NCBI GenBank assembly: GCA_945869725.1
Contig: CAMBPO010000036.1
Span: forward strand, 1 to 25,769
Direction: 5' to 3'
Origin: Klebsiella pneumoniae
Lineage (GTDB): Bacteria > Pseudomonadota > Gammaproteobacteria > Pseudomonadales > Pseudohongiellaceae
DNA: 25,769 nucleotides
A program made the position numbers and the translations under genes. The first letter of the stretch is position 1. The number at the start of each line of letters is the position of its first letter. Positions 1-8,710 of the stretch are shown here, piece after piece. The notes under the pieces are model-generated. The model was not told the DNA's origin, made no database searches, and was given only the letters and a program-made list of their open reading frames with translations.

Positions 1-35
1 ACTCCGTACCGGTTCGATTCCGGTCCCGGGCACCA
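1..35 (+). tRNA. 3' end of a tRNA gene (isotype not certain)
   Basis: Only the 3' part lies in the window. The T arm is a perfect 5-bp stem (8-12 with 20-24) around a 7-base loop TTCGATT. It is followed by the 3' acceptor strand CCCGGGC (25-31), discriminator A32 and an encoded CCA (33-35). The missing 5' acceptor strand should read GCCCGGG. The bases before the T arm (CTCCGT) would suit the 3' side of a long variable arm, which favours tRNA-Leu. tRNA-Phe of gammaproteobacteria has a similar acceptor and T loop, so the isotype is left open. Confidence 0.85.
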
Positions 36-186
36 AATAAATCCAGTTGTTAGCCGCAGGCTGGTTCTCGCGATAAATACCATTTTTTAGCGAATTGCAC
101 TAACCCCTCCACTTGACCAAATGCATCTCACCTTCTCAAAACCCACGATAAACAAGGGCAGTAGCGCGTTTCTCAGCGATTGGCAA

Positions 187-192
187 TATAAT
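187..192 (+). promoter_or_regulatory. Consensus -10 box upstream of the 2TM/PH-like gene
   Basis: A perfect TATAAT lies at 187-192. It would start transcription near 199, just before a Shine-Dalgarno-like AAGGCGAGAG (201-210) and an ATG at 220. No good -35 hexamer is seen at the usual distance. This position argues against the longer reading frame from 121, whose start would lie upstream of the promoter. Confidence 0.45.
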
Positions 193-219
193 TGCATCAC
201 AAGGCGAGAGAAACTATCA

Positions 220-1056
220 ATGGACGCCACTATGAGCAACCCACAAAAGCCCGACCCGGATCGCCGCTATAGCAGCGAAGAAGTCGCCGATATCATTCGC
301 CTGAGTCTGCAGGATGAAAGCCGCAGGAACAACGATGCACTGGTTGATTACGATGAATTGATCGCAATTGCCAACGATGTTGGGGTCACCAGTGATCAGA
401 TTGATCATGCCGTTTACATGCTGCAGGAAGCACAACAGACCCGCGACAAGGAGCGTAGCCTGTGGTTGCGGTTCAAGGCTCATGCGCTGCTGTTCGCGGC
501 CGTCAATTTGCTGCTGATCGCACTCAACCTGCTCACGGGTTCCGACACTTTTTGGGCGATGTACAGTGTGTTTGGCTGGGGCTTGTTTCTGTTGGGTCAT
601 TACGCCGGTCTGCGTTATGCCCCGCAGTTTGTGGAGATGGCTATGCAGCGTGCCCGCAACCTGATGGACTTGCAGCAACAAAACAGCGCTGATACCGATG
701 AGCAGGTGCTGTTTAGTACCACTGACTCGTTGGGCATGACGGAGACCTCTGGTATGCTCAGGCTGGACGCGGGCATGCTGGTGATGGAATATCAAACCAT
801 CGATGCACTGCTTGGCGTCGTAAAATCGTCGGTCAAGATACTGGAGATTCCCGTCGCCAATCTGTCGTCGGTGCGGATTGATCAGAAGCTCTGGACCGCC
901 GATCTGGTCTTGCAGGGCAAGTCCATGGGTGTGTTAAGCAGTGTGCCTGGCTCCAGCCGCGGGCAGTTACGTGTCAAACTCAACCGCCAGTCTGTGCTGG
1001 CTGCCAAGGTGTTGATTAGTCATATCGGTGATAAGAAGGATGCTGCTGCGCAGTGA
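220..1056 (+). CDS. Membrane protein with 2TM segment and PH-like C-terminal domain, function unknown
   Basis: This 278-aa protein begins with a helical, charged region (about 15-80; RRYSSEEVADIIRLSLQ) of the kind found before short membrane hairpins in 2TM-domain proteins. Two close hydrophobic segments follow (about 88-105 and 111-128). The soluble C-terminal half (about 155-275) has alternating strands resembling a bacterial PH-like fold; this is inference from pattern only. I chose ATG 220 because AAGGCGAGAG precedes it by 9 bases; the in-frame ATG at 232 is possible, and the frame stays open back to 121. The next gene, a secreted peptidase, starts 34 bases after the stop, so they are probably co-transcribed. 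No specific function is claimed. Confidence 0.75.
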   Translation: MDATMSNPQKPDPDRRYSSEEVADIIRLSLQDESRRNNDALVDYDELIAIANDVGVTSDQIDHAVYMLQEAQQTRDKERSLWLRFKAHALLFAAVNLLLIALNLLTGSDTFWAMYSVFGWGLFLLGHYAGLRYAPQFVEMAMQRARNLMDLQQQNSADTDEQVLFSTTDSLGMTETSGMLRLDAGMLVMEYQTIDALLGVVKSSVKILEIPVANLSSVRIDQKLWTADLVLQGKSMGVLSSVPGSSRGQLRVKLNRQSVLAAKVLISHIGDKKDAAAQ

Positions 1057-1090
1057 TAAATCTCATGCCTTTTGTGTCGGGAAGGTCCCC

Positions 1091-2575
1091 ATGCGACTTT
1101 TAATCAGTTTAGCGCTGGCAGCTTTACTGCCAACCGCCAGTGCCCAGGTCGATCAGGTCGACGCCCGGCGGCTGGGTTCTCTGGAATTTGAACCTTGCAA
1201 TTTGTCGGCGCCGGGACAGCCCGCCGCGGTGCAAGCACTGTGTACGCAGCTTGACGTGCCGGAGAATCGGGCAGAGCCTGAGGGGCGTATGATCTCGCTT
1301 GCCATAGCGTGGGTACCGGCGACGGGTGAAACGTCAGCGGATCCGGTGTTTATGCTGGCCGGTGGGCCGGGTCAGGGTGCTAAAGCGTCGTATCCGTCGG
1401 TGGCTGCGGCATTTGCCGAGGTAAACCGCAGCCGTGACATCATTCTGGTTGATCAACGTGGCACAGGTGACTCCAATCCCCTGGACTGTCGTCAGACAGC
1501 GGCACAGGATCAATTTAACAGTGGGTCAGAAATGAATGCGGCGGCTGCGCGCGAGTTTGCGTCAGCCTGCCTGGCGGAACTGTCCGATCGCGCTGACGTG
1601 CGCCATTACACCACTACCGATGCGATTGCCGATCTGGAGACAGTGCGGATTGCTATTGGGGCGCCGAGCATAAATCTCTATGGCGCTTCGTATGGCACGC
1701 GCGTGGCGCAGCAGTTTGCGGCAGCGTACCCACTCAGTACACGCGCTGTGGTTATCGACAGTGTGGTACCCAATGATCTGGTGTTAGGCGCCGAGCACGC
1801 CAGAAACATAGAGGCGGCGTTGCAATCACAATTTGCGCGCTGTCAGGCCGAAAATGCCTGTGCCGCGACACTCGCAGATCCGCTGGCGGCAGTGGCGCAG
1901 GTGCGGGCGGCGCTGGCGGATGCTGATCTTGCGCCGGTGCGGTACCGCGACGCAACGACCGGACAGTGGCATGAGGAGGTGCCAACCATGGGGCACTTGA
2001 GCATCCTGCTGCGCATGTATGCCTACTCGCCGGTCACCGCGGTGCTGCTGCCGGTGGTTGTCAGCCAGGCGCTGGCCGGTGATTACGCCGCGTTGCTGGC
2101 TCAGGCCAGATTTATCAGTGAGTCGCTGGGCGATCAGATCATGCTTGGGCTGCAGCTTGCTGTGACCTGCAGCGAGGACGCAGACGAGATGAGCGCTGAT
2201 CCGGCCGATGAGGGCACGGTCATGGGCAGTGAGTTGGTGAGTTTCACGTTGGCGCAGTGCGCTGAATGGCCCCGCGGGCAGCGTCGCGATAACTTCCGCG
2301 CGCCGCTAACCGGCGATGTGCCGGTGCTGGCGATCAGTGGTGAGTTTGATCCGGTAACACCACCACGCTACGGGGATACAGCGATTGCGCAACTGAACAA
2401 GGCGCGGCATCTGGTGTTAAAGGGCCAGGGGCATACGGTGATTGGCTCTGGCTGCATGCCAACTCTGTTTGCGCAATTTATTGAATCGGCGGATGCCAGC
2501 GCGTTGGATGCCGGTTGTCTGGATCGCCTGGCGCCGTTGCCACCCGCCAGCGGTTTGCACGGATGGGAGCCCTGA
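1091..2575 (+). CDS. Secreted alpha/beta-hydrolase peptidase (S33 / tripeptidyl-aminopeptidase-like)
   Basis: This 494-aa protein starts with a signal peptide (MRLLISLALAALLPTASA, cleavage likely near residue 18), so it probably acts in the periplasm or outside the cell. The nucleophile elbow GASYG places Ser200. Asp420 in GEFDPVTPP and His448 in GQGHT complete the triad. The C-terminal block is typical of the TAP-like C-terminal domain, and the oxyanion-side motif GGPGQG is also present. The family removes short N-terminal peptides or proline residues; the true substrate is unknown. I chose ATG 1091 over an in-frame start at 1028 because it follows GGGAAGG and begins the signal peptide exactly. 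The stop lies 10 bases before an ABC-exporter ATPase gene, suggesting one operon. Confidence 0.88.
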   Translation: MRLLISLALAALLPTASAQVDQVDARRLGSLEFEPCNLSAPGQPAAVQALCTQLDVPENRAEPEGRMISLAIAWVPATGETSADPVFMLAGGPGQGAKASYPSVAAAFAEVNRSRDIILVDQRGTGDSNPLDCRQTAAQDQFNSGSEMNAAAAREFASACLAELSDRADVRHYTTTDAIADLETVRIAIGAPSINLYGASYGTRVAQQFAAAYPLSTRAVVIDSVVPNDLVLGAEHARNIEAALQSQFARCQAENACAATLADPLAAVAQVRAALADADLAPVRYRDATTGQWHEEVPTMGHLSILLRMYAYSPVTAVLLPVVVSQALAGDYAALLAQARFISESLGDQIMLGLQLAVTCSEDADEMSADPADEGTVMGSELVSFTLAQCAEWPRGQRRDNFRAPLTGDVPVLAISGEFDPVTPPRYGDTAIAQLNKARHLVLKGQGHTVIGSGCMPTLFAQFIESADASALDAGCLDRLAPLPPASGLHGWEP

Positions 2576-2585
2576 GAACGTCGCC

Positions 2586-3332
2586 ATGATTGAACTAACC
2601 AATCTGCATAAACATTTCAAAACCAAAACCGGCACAGTAACCGCTGTTAATGGCGTGAGTTTCCGGGCTGAAGATGGCGCCATCACCGGTTTGCTGGGAC
2701 CTAACGGCGCCGGTAAAACCACCACCATGCGTATTCTCTATACCTTGATGAAAGCGGATCAGGGTAGCGTGCTGGTGGATGGTTTGGATACCACCCGTGA
2801 TGCGGATGCGGTCCGCCGCTTACTTGGGGTATTACCGGATGCGCGCAGTCTCTACAAACGGTTGACCGCGCGGGAGAACATCACCTACTTCGGCCGACTG
2901 CACGGCATGGATGAGGCCAGCATCCGCATCAGCACCGATCGTCTGGTGGAAGCGCTGGGCATGGCTGATTTTATCGACCGGCGCACGGAAGGTTTTTCAC
3001 AGGGCCAACGCACAAAAACTGCGATTGCGCGCGCCTTGGTGCATAACCCAAAAAATGTGATTCTCGACGAGCCTACTAACGGGCTTGATGTGATGACCAC
3101 ACGAGCCTTGCGTGACTTCCTAAAAACACTGCGTGCTGAGGGTCGCTGTGTGATTTTGTCCAGCCACATCATGCAGGAAGTCGGCGCCCTATGTGACCAT
3201 ATTGTGGTGATTGCCAAGGGACGGGTTACCACTCAGGGTTCGCCCGATCAGTTGCTTGAGCAAACCGGTGAATCCACGCTGGAGGATGCGTTTGTCAAAG
3301 CCATTGGCACTGACGAGGAGGTTTCAACATGA
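2586..3332 (+). CDS. natA: ABC exporter ATP-binding protein, NatA type
   Basis: This 248-aa ATPase powers an ABC-2 type exporter. Walker A is GPNGAGKT (38-45), the signature is a variant FSQGQ (137-141) instead of LSGGQ, Walker B is VILDEP (158-163), and the switch histidine is His194. The Q-loop position reads LPDAR, as in other NatA-like proteins, rather than having a glutamine. Start ATG 2586 gives a family-standard N-terminus; the frame stays open further upstream but only inside the peptidase gene. The stop overlaps the permease start (ATGA, 3329-3332), which indicates translational coupling. NatA was named for a Bacillus sodium exporter; the substrate here could equally be a peptide, lipid or drug. 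Confidence 0.9.
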   Translation: MIELTNLHKHFKTKTGTVTAVNGVSFRAEDGAITGLLGPNGAGKTTTMRILYTLMKADQGSVLVDGLDTTRDADAVRRLLGVLPDARSLYKRLTARENITYFGRLHGMDEASIRISTDRLVEALGMADFIDRRTEGFSQGQRTKTAIARALVHNPKNVILDEPTNGLDVMTTRALRDFLKTLRAEGRCVILSSHIMQEVGALCDHIVVIAKGRVTTQGSPDQLLEQTGESTLEDAFVKAIGTDEEVST

Positions 3333-4501
3333 GAACTCTGATTACGGTGATGATAAAGGAGCTCACGGAAACCTTTCGTGACCGCAAAATCATCATTAAC
3401 GGACTGTTGATGGTGCCATTGCTGGTGCCTGTGCTTATTTTGGGCATGGGTGCGCTCGCGCAAAGCCGCGCCGAGATACAACTGGAGTCGGAGCTGTCGC
3501 TGCCGGTGTTGGGCGCCGACTACGCGCCTAACCTGGTCGCCTATTTATCCACACAGAACATCCGCATTGAGCCACCGCCAGCCGATGTGGAAGCGCTGAT
3601 CAGCAATCAGGAACGTGATGTCATCCTCAGAATCGATGAGTCATACGCCGATGACTGGCGTCAGAGCCGGGCCGCTACTGTCGAAATTCTGTTTGATAGC
3701 TCACGTCAAGATGCACAGATCCCGGTACGACGCGTGGAACGCGCGCTTGAGGGCTATTCTCGTCAGGCAGGCGCAGTGCGGCTGATAGCACGTGGAGTGG
3801 ACCCGGCACTGAATCAGGCTGTGCAGGTGACCTACCGTGACTTGGCAACCGACGAAGCCAGGCGCGGCATGTTACTGGCGTTTTTGCCGTATCTGCTTAT
3901 TCTCACAGCCTTTTTGGGCGGTGCTTATCTGGTTATGGACGCCACAGCGGGCGAGCGCGAACGGCAGTCCCTCGAGCCGCTGCTGGCGACGCCCGCCTCG
4001 CGAGTTGCCATCATGAGCGGCAAAATTGCAGCGGCCTGTGTGTTTGGCATGTTGGTGTTATTGCTGACACTGCTCAGTTTCAAGCTCAGTTTTACCTTTG
4101 TGCGCAGTGGCCCGTTTGCCGGAATGGAAGTAACGATGTTGGCGATTGGCAAGTTGTTAATTATTCTGTTGCCCATGGTGTTAATTGGCACCGCCTTGCT
4201 GACATTGATTTCCGCCTCGGTTAAAAGCCTGAAGGAAGCCCAGAGTTACATGGGCATCCTCATGCTGTTGCCGGTGCTGCCTACCGCAATCCTGTTGGTA
4301 AACCCGGTTAAAAATGCCCTTTGGATGTTTGCCACGCCTTTTCTAGCACAGAACCAGCTGATTCTGATGGTACTCAGGGCGGAGACCATCAGTATGGTGC
4401 AATGGACCACGTATCTGGGTGCAGGTTTTGGTCTGGGCGCTGTGCTTTGGTGCATTGCAGCCAGCCTTTATCACAGTGAGAGGCTGGCTATCTCTGCTTA
4501 G
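3329..4501 (+). CDS. natB: ABC exporter permease, NatB / ABC-2 type
   Basis: This 390-aa inner-membrane permease has one N-terminal membrane segment (about 21-44) and a large extracytoplasmic domain (about 45-178). About five further membrane segments follow (183-203, 231-253, 268-292, 305-324, 360-380). The cytoplasmic coupling motif after the second segment, AGERERQSLEPLLATPASR (about 207-225), is the hallmark of NatB-like ABC-2 permeases. It overlaps natA by four bases and should form the (NatA)2(NatB)2 exporter with it. The upstream secreted peptidase may process or be supplied by what is exported, but that is inference from gene order. Confidence 0.9.
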   Translation: MRTLITVMIKELTETFRDRKIIINGLLMVPLLVPVLILGMGALAQSRAEIQLESELSLPVLGADYAPNLVAYLSTQNIRIEPPPADVEALISNQERDVILRIDESYADDWRQSRAATVEILFDSSRQDAQIPVRRVERALEGYSRQAGAVRLIARGVDPALNQAVQVTYRDLATDEARRGMLLAFLPYLLILTAFLGGAYLVMDATAGERERQSLEPLLATPASRVAIMSGKIAAACVFGMLVLLLTLLSFKLSFTFVRSGPFAGMEVTMLAIGKLLIILLPMVLIGTALLTLISASVKSLKEAQSYMGILMLLPVLPTAILLVNPVKNALWMFATPFLAQNQLILMVLRAETISMVQWTTYLGAGFGLGAVLWCIAASLYHSERLAISA

Positions 4502-4514
4502 GTGGCAATACTTG

Positions 4515-4532
4515 GATTATTGGATGATAATC
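4515..4532. promoter_or_regulatory. Perfect 6-bp inverted repeat before the histidine kinase gene
   Basis: GATTAT, a 6-base spacer and ATAATC form a perfect dyad in the short gap between natB and the kinase gene. It has no T-run after it, so it is not an intrinsic terminator. It could be a regulator site or a weak hairpin in the mRNA. Confidence 0.3.
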
Positions 4533-4570
4533 GCCGCCAATGATCACAATTGAAACCAGGTAGATGGCGA

Positions 4571-6769
4571 GTGAGAAGATTGCCGTTCAAAGCAATTCAA
4601 CTGCAGGTGGCAGTCCTGCTGATTGGGTTGCTACTGACAGCGGTATTTGGCAGATTTGATCTGGTGCTTAGACAGGAACAGCAGAACAGAGAGGCACAAC
4701 AAACGCTCAGTGCGGTCAGTGCCAATATCCGAGAAGTCTTTTACCTGCGCTTTTATCTGGCTAACTCCCTCGAGGCATTTGTCAGTGCCAATCGTCACCT
4801 TGATCTGAACCAACCCGATCAGCAACAGCAGTTTGCTGACGAGTTTGATCAGTTTACCCGCAGGCTGGATGACCTCACCAGCGGCATACTCAGTATGCAA
4901 ATCGCCCCTGGCGGCATTGTCCGTTATGTCTCCAATGTTGACAGGAATTCTGCGGCGATTGGTCATGACCTGCTGGTGGATGGTGCGCGCCGCGAACAGG
5001 TGCTGCGCGCTATCCGCGACAGACGCACGATTGTTGATGGCCCAATGGACTTGTTGCAGGGTGGTAATGCGATTATTGCCCGCAAAGCCATTTTTGTTGA
5101 TGGCTACAACTTTGAGCCGGCGTCGGATGGTCAGTCACAGTTGTTTGCGTCGGACCCAACGCTGCTGTCTGTCATTCCAGCCGAGTTCTGGGGACTGGCC
5201 ATGGTGCTGATTGATACCGCAACGGTGATTGCGGAGGTCAGCACCTCATCCGGTAACCAAGCGTTTGATATTGCTCTGCGCGGCAAGCATGGTCTGGGTC
5301 GCATCGGTGAAGTTATTTACGGCGATGAGCAGGTTTTTTATGATTCTCTGGCCGAGGAACTGGTGGTGCTACCGGATGGCGCCTGGTTGTTAGCAGCCAA
5401 AAGCCGTGAAACGTTGTATCCGTCATCCCTTATCATACTGATTGGCTTATTACTGACACTGGCAGCATTGCTTGCCTATCGTCTGTATGAAAAGACGCAG
5501 CTTGCCAACGCAGCCAGTCAGGCCAAGTCTGATTTTCTGGCGGTCATTAGCCACGAGATTCGCACACCGCTGAACGGCATTATTGGTGTGGCCAGTGTGC
5601 TGGAAAAAAACCGCATGGATGACAGGAATCGGGAGTTGGTCGACATCATTATGTTGAGCAGCCAATCGCTCCTGACACTGGTCAGCGACATTCTGGATTT
5701 TTCAAAAATAGAATCAGGTAAATTTGAGCTTGAAAACAGAGCGTATTCCCTGCGCGACAGCGTCAAATGGATTTCGATGCTGGTGCAGGAGCAATTACGT
5801 GAGAAAACGGTGGAGTATGAACTGCGCTTAAGCCCCGACGTATCTGAATTTATTCTGGGTGATGAGAAACGGATCAATCAGATTCTGCTCAACCTGTTAA
5901 ATAACGCTGTGAAATTTACTGAACGTGGTTTTATCCGGCTGGAAGTGTATGTGCAACAGTCAGCGTCGCAGAAAAGTCAGCTGTGTTTCAAGGTCAGTGA
6001 TTCTGGAATCGGCATTGAAAAGAACCGTCTTGTGTCAGTTTTCAGCGCATTTACTCAGGCTTCCACGGATGTCACGCGCAATTATGGTGGAACGGGTCTG
6101 GGTCTGAACATTGTGCAGCGCCTCAGTGAAATCATGGGCGGTACGGTAACTGTCGAGTCAGAACCCGGCAAAGGGTCTGTGTTTACAAGCTGTATCAATT
6201 ACCTGCCCGTCGTGCAGACATTGCAGGCGCATGACCTGCATGCCCCTGGGGGTTTGTCGCAGCCAGCGCCGTCCGGGAATGAGTACATGCAGTTACCACA
6301 AAACCAGGATGCGCAGACCGAGGCGGGTCAGGTCAAACACACTGCCAACACATCAATGACAGCTGTGATTGATGATTTTTCCGCGATCAGTGTGCTGGTG
6401 GTAGAGGACAACAAACTCAATCAGCAGATACTCGATTTGATGCTGCAAAAATTCAATGCAAGCGCGGACTTTGCAGATGACGGTGAGATTGCGTTGGAGA
6501 AAACTCGTGAGCGTCGTTATGACCTGATTTTTATGGATTCTTACATGCCAGTCATGGATGGTCTTGCCGCCGCCAGCAATATTCGTGAGCGTGACGGTCA
6601 CGCAACCCTGCCGTGGATTGTGTCAGTGACCGCCAGTGTGTCAGACGAGCACAAAGAGGCATGTCTGCGTGCGGGTATGAATGACTTTATGTCAAAGCCG
6701 CTGACAATAGAGAGTGTCAGAGTTGCGTTTAAGAACTACCTCGATCAGCGTACGCCGTACTCAAACTGA
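4571..6769 (+). CDS. CHASE-domain hybrid sensor histidine kinase
   Basis: This 732-aa inner-membrane sensor has TM1 at about 10-27, a periplasmic CHASE domain (about 60-230, with the GHDLL, DGPMDLLQGG and FWGLAMVLID family blocks) and TM2 at about 286-305. The cytoplasmic part has a HisKA domain with His328 in SHEIRTPLNG, then a HATPase with N box (LLNLLNNAVKF), G1 (DSGIGI) and G2 (GGTGLGL). A linker of about 60 residues leads to a receiver domain with acceptor Asp656 in FMDSYMPVMDG. CHASE domains bind small extracellular ligands. There is no Hpt domain and no response regulator beside it, so its phosphorelay partner is elsewhere. I chose GTG 4571, preceded by AGGTAGATGG; the frame also opens at TTG 4550, which has no visible ribosome-binding site. 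Confidence 0.88.
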   Translation: MRRLPFKAIQLQVAVLLIGLLLTAVFGRFDLVLRQEQQNREAQQTLSAVSANIREVFYLRFYLANSLEAFVSANRHLDLNQPDQQQQFADEFDQFTRRLDDLTSGILSMQIAPGGIVRYVSNVDRNSAAIGHDLLVDGARREQVLRAIRDRRTIVDGPMDLLQGGNAIIARKAIFVDGYNFEPASDGQSQLFASDPTLLSVIPAEFWGLAMVLIDTATVIAEVSTSSGNQAFDIALRGKHGLGRIGEVIYGDEQVFYDSLAEELVVLPDGAWLLAAKSRETLYPSSLIILIGLLLTLAALLAYRLYEKTQLANAASQAKSDFLAVISHEIRTPLNGIIGVASVLEKNRMDDRNRELVDIIMLSSQSLLTLVSDILDFSKIESGKFELENRAYSLRDSVKWISMLVQEQLREKTVEYELRLSPDVSEFILGDEKRINQILLNLLNNAVKFTERGFIRLEVYVQQSASQKSQLCFKVSDSGIGIEKNRLVSVFSAFTQASTDVTRNYGGTGLGLNIVQRLSEIMGGTVTVESEPGKGSVFTSCINYLPVVQTLQAHDLHAPGGLSQPAPSGNEYMQLPQNQDAQTEAGQVKHTANTSMTAVIDDFSAISVLVVEDNKLNQQILDLMLQKFNASADFADDGEIALEKTRERRYDLIFMDSYMPVMDGLAAASNIRERDGHATLPWIVSVTASVSDEHKEACLRAGMNDFMSKPLTIESVRVAFKNYLDQRTPYSN

Positions 6770-6832
6770 GCACTGTATGCCCCTGAAGTTATGCCCGGCC
6801 ATGTACAACTGGCCATCAAACCGGATCTGCTT

Positions 6833-8041
6833 ATGAAAACCTTACAACTGAACAAAGGGCGCGATACGTCTGTTATACGTCACCATCCATGGATATTCTC
6901 CGGCGCCGTCGACAAAGTGTCGGGCAATCCGCAGGCCGGCGACACGGTCACGGTGCTCGATGCCGCTGGCAAAGCGCTGGGACTTGCGGCCTGGTCACCG
7001 TCGTCACAGATCCGCGCCCGTCTGTGGACTGTGGATGCGTCTCAGCAGGTGGACGCCGCCTTTATCCGCTCACGGGTGCAGCGTGCGGTGCAGCGGCGGG
7101 CACATCTGTTAAGTGCAGCACGCACCGCGGTGCGGCTGATCTATGCCGAATCGGATGGTCTGCCGGGGCTGATTGTGGATCGTTACGGCGATTTTCTGTC
7201 CTGCCAGTTTCTGAGCACCGGTCCGGAATTCTGGCGTGACACCATCATTGCCGCGCTGCGCGAGTTTACCCCTTGTGTGGGCATTTATGAGCGTTCTGAC
7301 GTCAATGTGCGCAAACATGAAGGTCTGCCGCAGCAAACCGGTGTACTGTGGGGTGAAGAGCCTCCAGAGTCGGTTGAGATTGTTGAGCAGGATAGAATTT
7401 TTGAGGTCAACATCAAACAAGGACACAAAACCGGCTATTACCTCGACCAGTTTGATAACCGCTCGCTGGTGCAATCATACTGTCGTGAGCGGGTGGGTGG
7501 AGTGCAGGCAGTGCGACGCGTGTTGAATTGTTTTTCGTATACCGGCGGTTTTGGTGTGGCGGCGCTCAAAGGCGGCGCAGAGCATGTCATCAATATCGAT
7601 TCATCCTCGCCATCATTGCAGGTCGCTGCCAATAACCTTGCGCTTAATGGATTTGAGCCCGAGCAGGCTGATCTGGTGCAGGCCAATGTGTTTGAGTATC
7701 TGCGCGAACTGCGGCAGCAGGAGCAAACCTTTGATCTGGTGATTCTGGATCCGCCCAAATTTGCCGAGACAAAATCACAATTCCTGAAAGCAGCGCGCGC
7801 CTACAAAGATATCACCCTGCAGGCCGCGCAACTGATTGCCACCGGGGGCACGCTGGTCAGTTTTTCGTGTTCGGGTGCAATCGATCCGGCTTTGTTCCAG
7901 AAAATCACCGCCGACGGTCTGCTGGATGCTGGCCGTGAAGGGCGCATTACCCACTATCTGCATCAGTCTGAAGATCATCCGGTGGGCCTGCCATTTCCGG
8001 AGTCTTTGTACCTGAAAGGACTGGTGTGTGTGCTGGATTGA
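6833..8041 (+). CDS. rlmI: 23S rRNA m5C1962 methyltransferase RlmI
   Basis: This 402-aa enzyme methylates C1962 of 23S rRNA with S-adenosylmethionine; E. coli RlmI has 396 residues. The N-terminal PUA-like domain starts KTLQLNKGRDTSVIRHHPW, matching the family start. The middle region has ESDGLPGLIVDRYGDF and GHKTGYYLDQ. The Rossmann methyltransferase domain has NCFSYTGGFG (SAM binding), DPPKFAETKSQ (motif IV) and FSCSG (catalytic cysteine region). The frame opens at ATG 6791, but ATG 6833 agrees better with the family. It sits 63 bases after the kinase gene and 24 bases before mtnB, so it is probably read together with the mtn genes. Confidence 0.93.
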   Translation: MKTLQLNKGRDTSVIRHHPWIFSGAVDKVSGNPQAGDTVTVLDAAGKALGLAAWSPSSQIRARLWTVDASQQVDAAFIRSRVQRAVQRRAHLLSAARTAVRLIYAESDGLPGLIVDRYGDFLSCQFLSTGPEFWRDTIIAALREFTPCVGIYERSDVNVRKHEGLPQQTGVLWGEEPPESVEIVEQDRIFEVNIKQGHKTGYYLDQFDNRSLVQSYCRERVGGVQAVRRVLNCFSYTGGFGVAALKGGAEHVINIDSSSPSLQVAANNLALNGFEPEQADLVQANVFEYLRELRQQEQTFDLVILDPPKFAETKSQFLKAARAYKDITLQAAQLIATGGTLVSFSCSGAIDPALFQKITADGLLDAGREGRITHYLHQSEDHPVGLPFPESLYLKGLVCVLD

Positions 8042-8065
8042 TCTTTGAGGCTATACTTCTGCGAT

Positions 8066-8710
8066 ATGACAATGACAGATAGTTTTGAGCAGGCTGCGAC
8101 CGATCTGATCGGGGTCGGGCGGCGCTTGTGGCAACAGGGTTTTTGCCCGGCCACCAGCAGCAATTTCTCGCTGCGCTTGAGCGGCGGGTCCAATAGCGGG
8201 CCGGATAGCGAGCAATGTGCCATCACCGTGTCCGGTCGCGATAAAGGTAATCTGCAGCGCACCGATATCATGCGTGTGGATATGCACGGCAAGTCGCTGG
8301 ATGGCCACATCCCTTCCGCAGAAACTCTCTTACACACGCAGTTGTATCGACGCGATGACAGTATCGGTGCGGTATTGCACACGCATTCGCTCAAAGCCGC
8401 CCTGGTGTCGATGAATTGTCAGGGGCCGGTGGTTCTGGAAGGCCTCGAGCTCCTGAAAGCGTTAACAGGTATAAAAACCCATCAAAGCCGACTTGAAATT
8501 CCGGTTTTTGACAATACACAGGAAATAGTTGCCTTGGCGCAAGATGTTGATCGCTGGATGATGGATCATGGCACGGGTCATGCGTATCTGATCAAAGGCC
8601 ATGGTTTATACAGCTGGGGGGCTGATATCCGCGAAGCACTGCGCCATATTGAGGCATTGGAGTATCTGCTGGATTTTTATTGGCACCAGAAAATAGTGAG
8701 ACAGGCATGA
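8066..8710 (+). CDS. mtnB: Methylthioribulose-1-phosphate dehydratase
   Basis: This 214-aa class II aldolase-fold enzyme dehydrates 5-methylthioribulose-1-phosphate in the methionine salvage pathway. Visible family features are SSNFSLR near residue 31, TVSGRDKG (54-61), Glu86 in PSAETLLH, the zinc ligands His105 and His107 in LHTHS, and His179 in KGHGLYSWG. ATG 8066 is chosen over a possible TTG at 8045 because the added residues are not family-like; ATG 8072 is also possible. No strong Shine-Dalgarno is visible. The stop overlaps the start of mtnD (ATGA, 8707-8710), so the two are translationally coupled. Confidence 0.93.
   Translation: MTMTDSFEQAATDLIGVGRRLWQQGFCPATSSNFSLRLSGGSNSGPDSEQCAITVSGRDKGNLQRTDIMRVDMHGKSLDGHIPSAETLLHTQLYRRDDSIGAVLHTHSLKAALVSMNCQGPVVLEGLELLKALTGIKTHQSRLEIPVFDNTQEIVALAQDVDRWMMDHGTGHAYLIKGHGLYSWGADIREALRHIEALEYLLDFYWHQKIVRQA

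Noticed and set aside
43..88. Terminator after the tRNA (AGCC-GCA-GGCT hairpin and a T-run)
   Set aside because: The stem is only four pairs and the T-run (83-88) is about 20 bases away, so it is not a usable intrinsic terminator.
121..219. Longer N-terminus for the 2TM/PH-like gene
   Set aside because: It starts upstream of a consensus -10 box and lacks a ribosome-binding site; the ATG at 220 has one.
1..1056. tRNA as an integration site for a genomic island
   Set aside because: There is no integrase and no repeat of the tRNA 3' end in the window, and the following genes look like core chromosome.
6797..6814. GGCCA-N8-TGGCC dyad before rlmI
   Set aside because: The short five-pair stem in a GC-moderate gap is close to chance expectation and gives no clear regulatory meaning.
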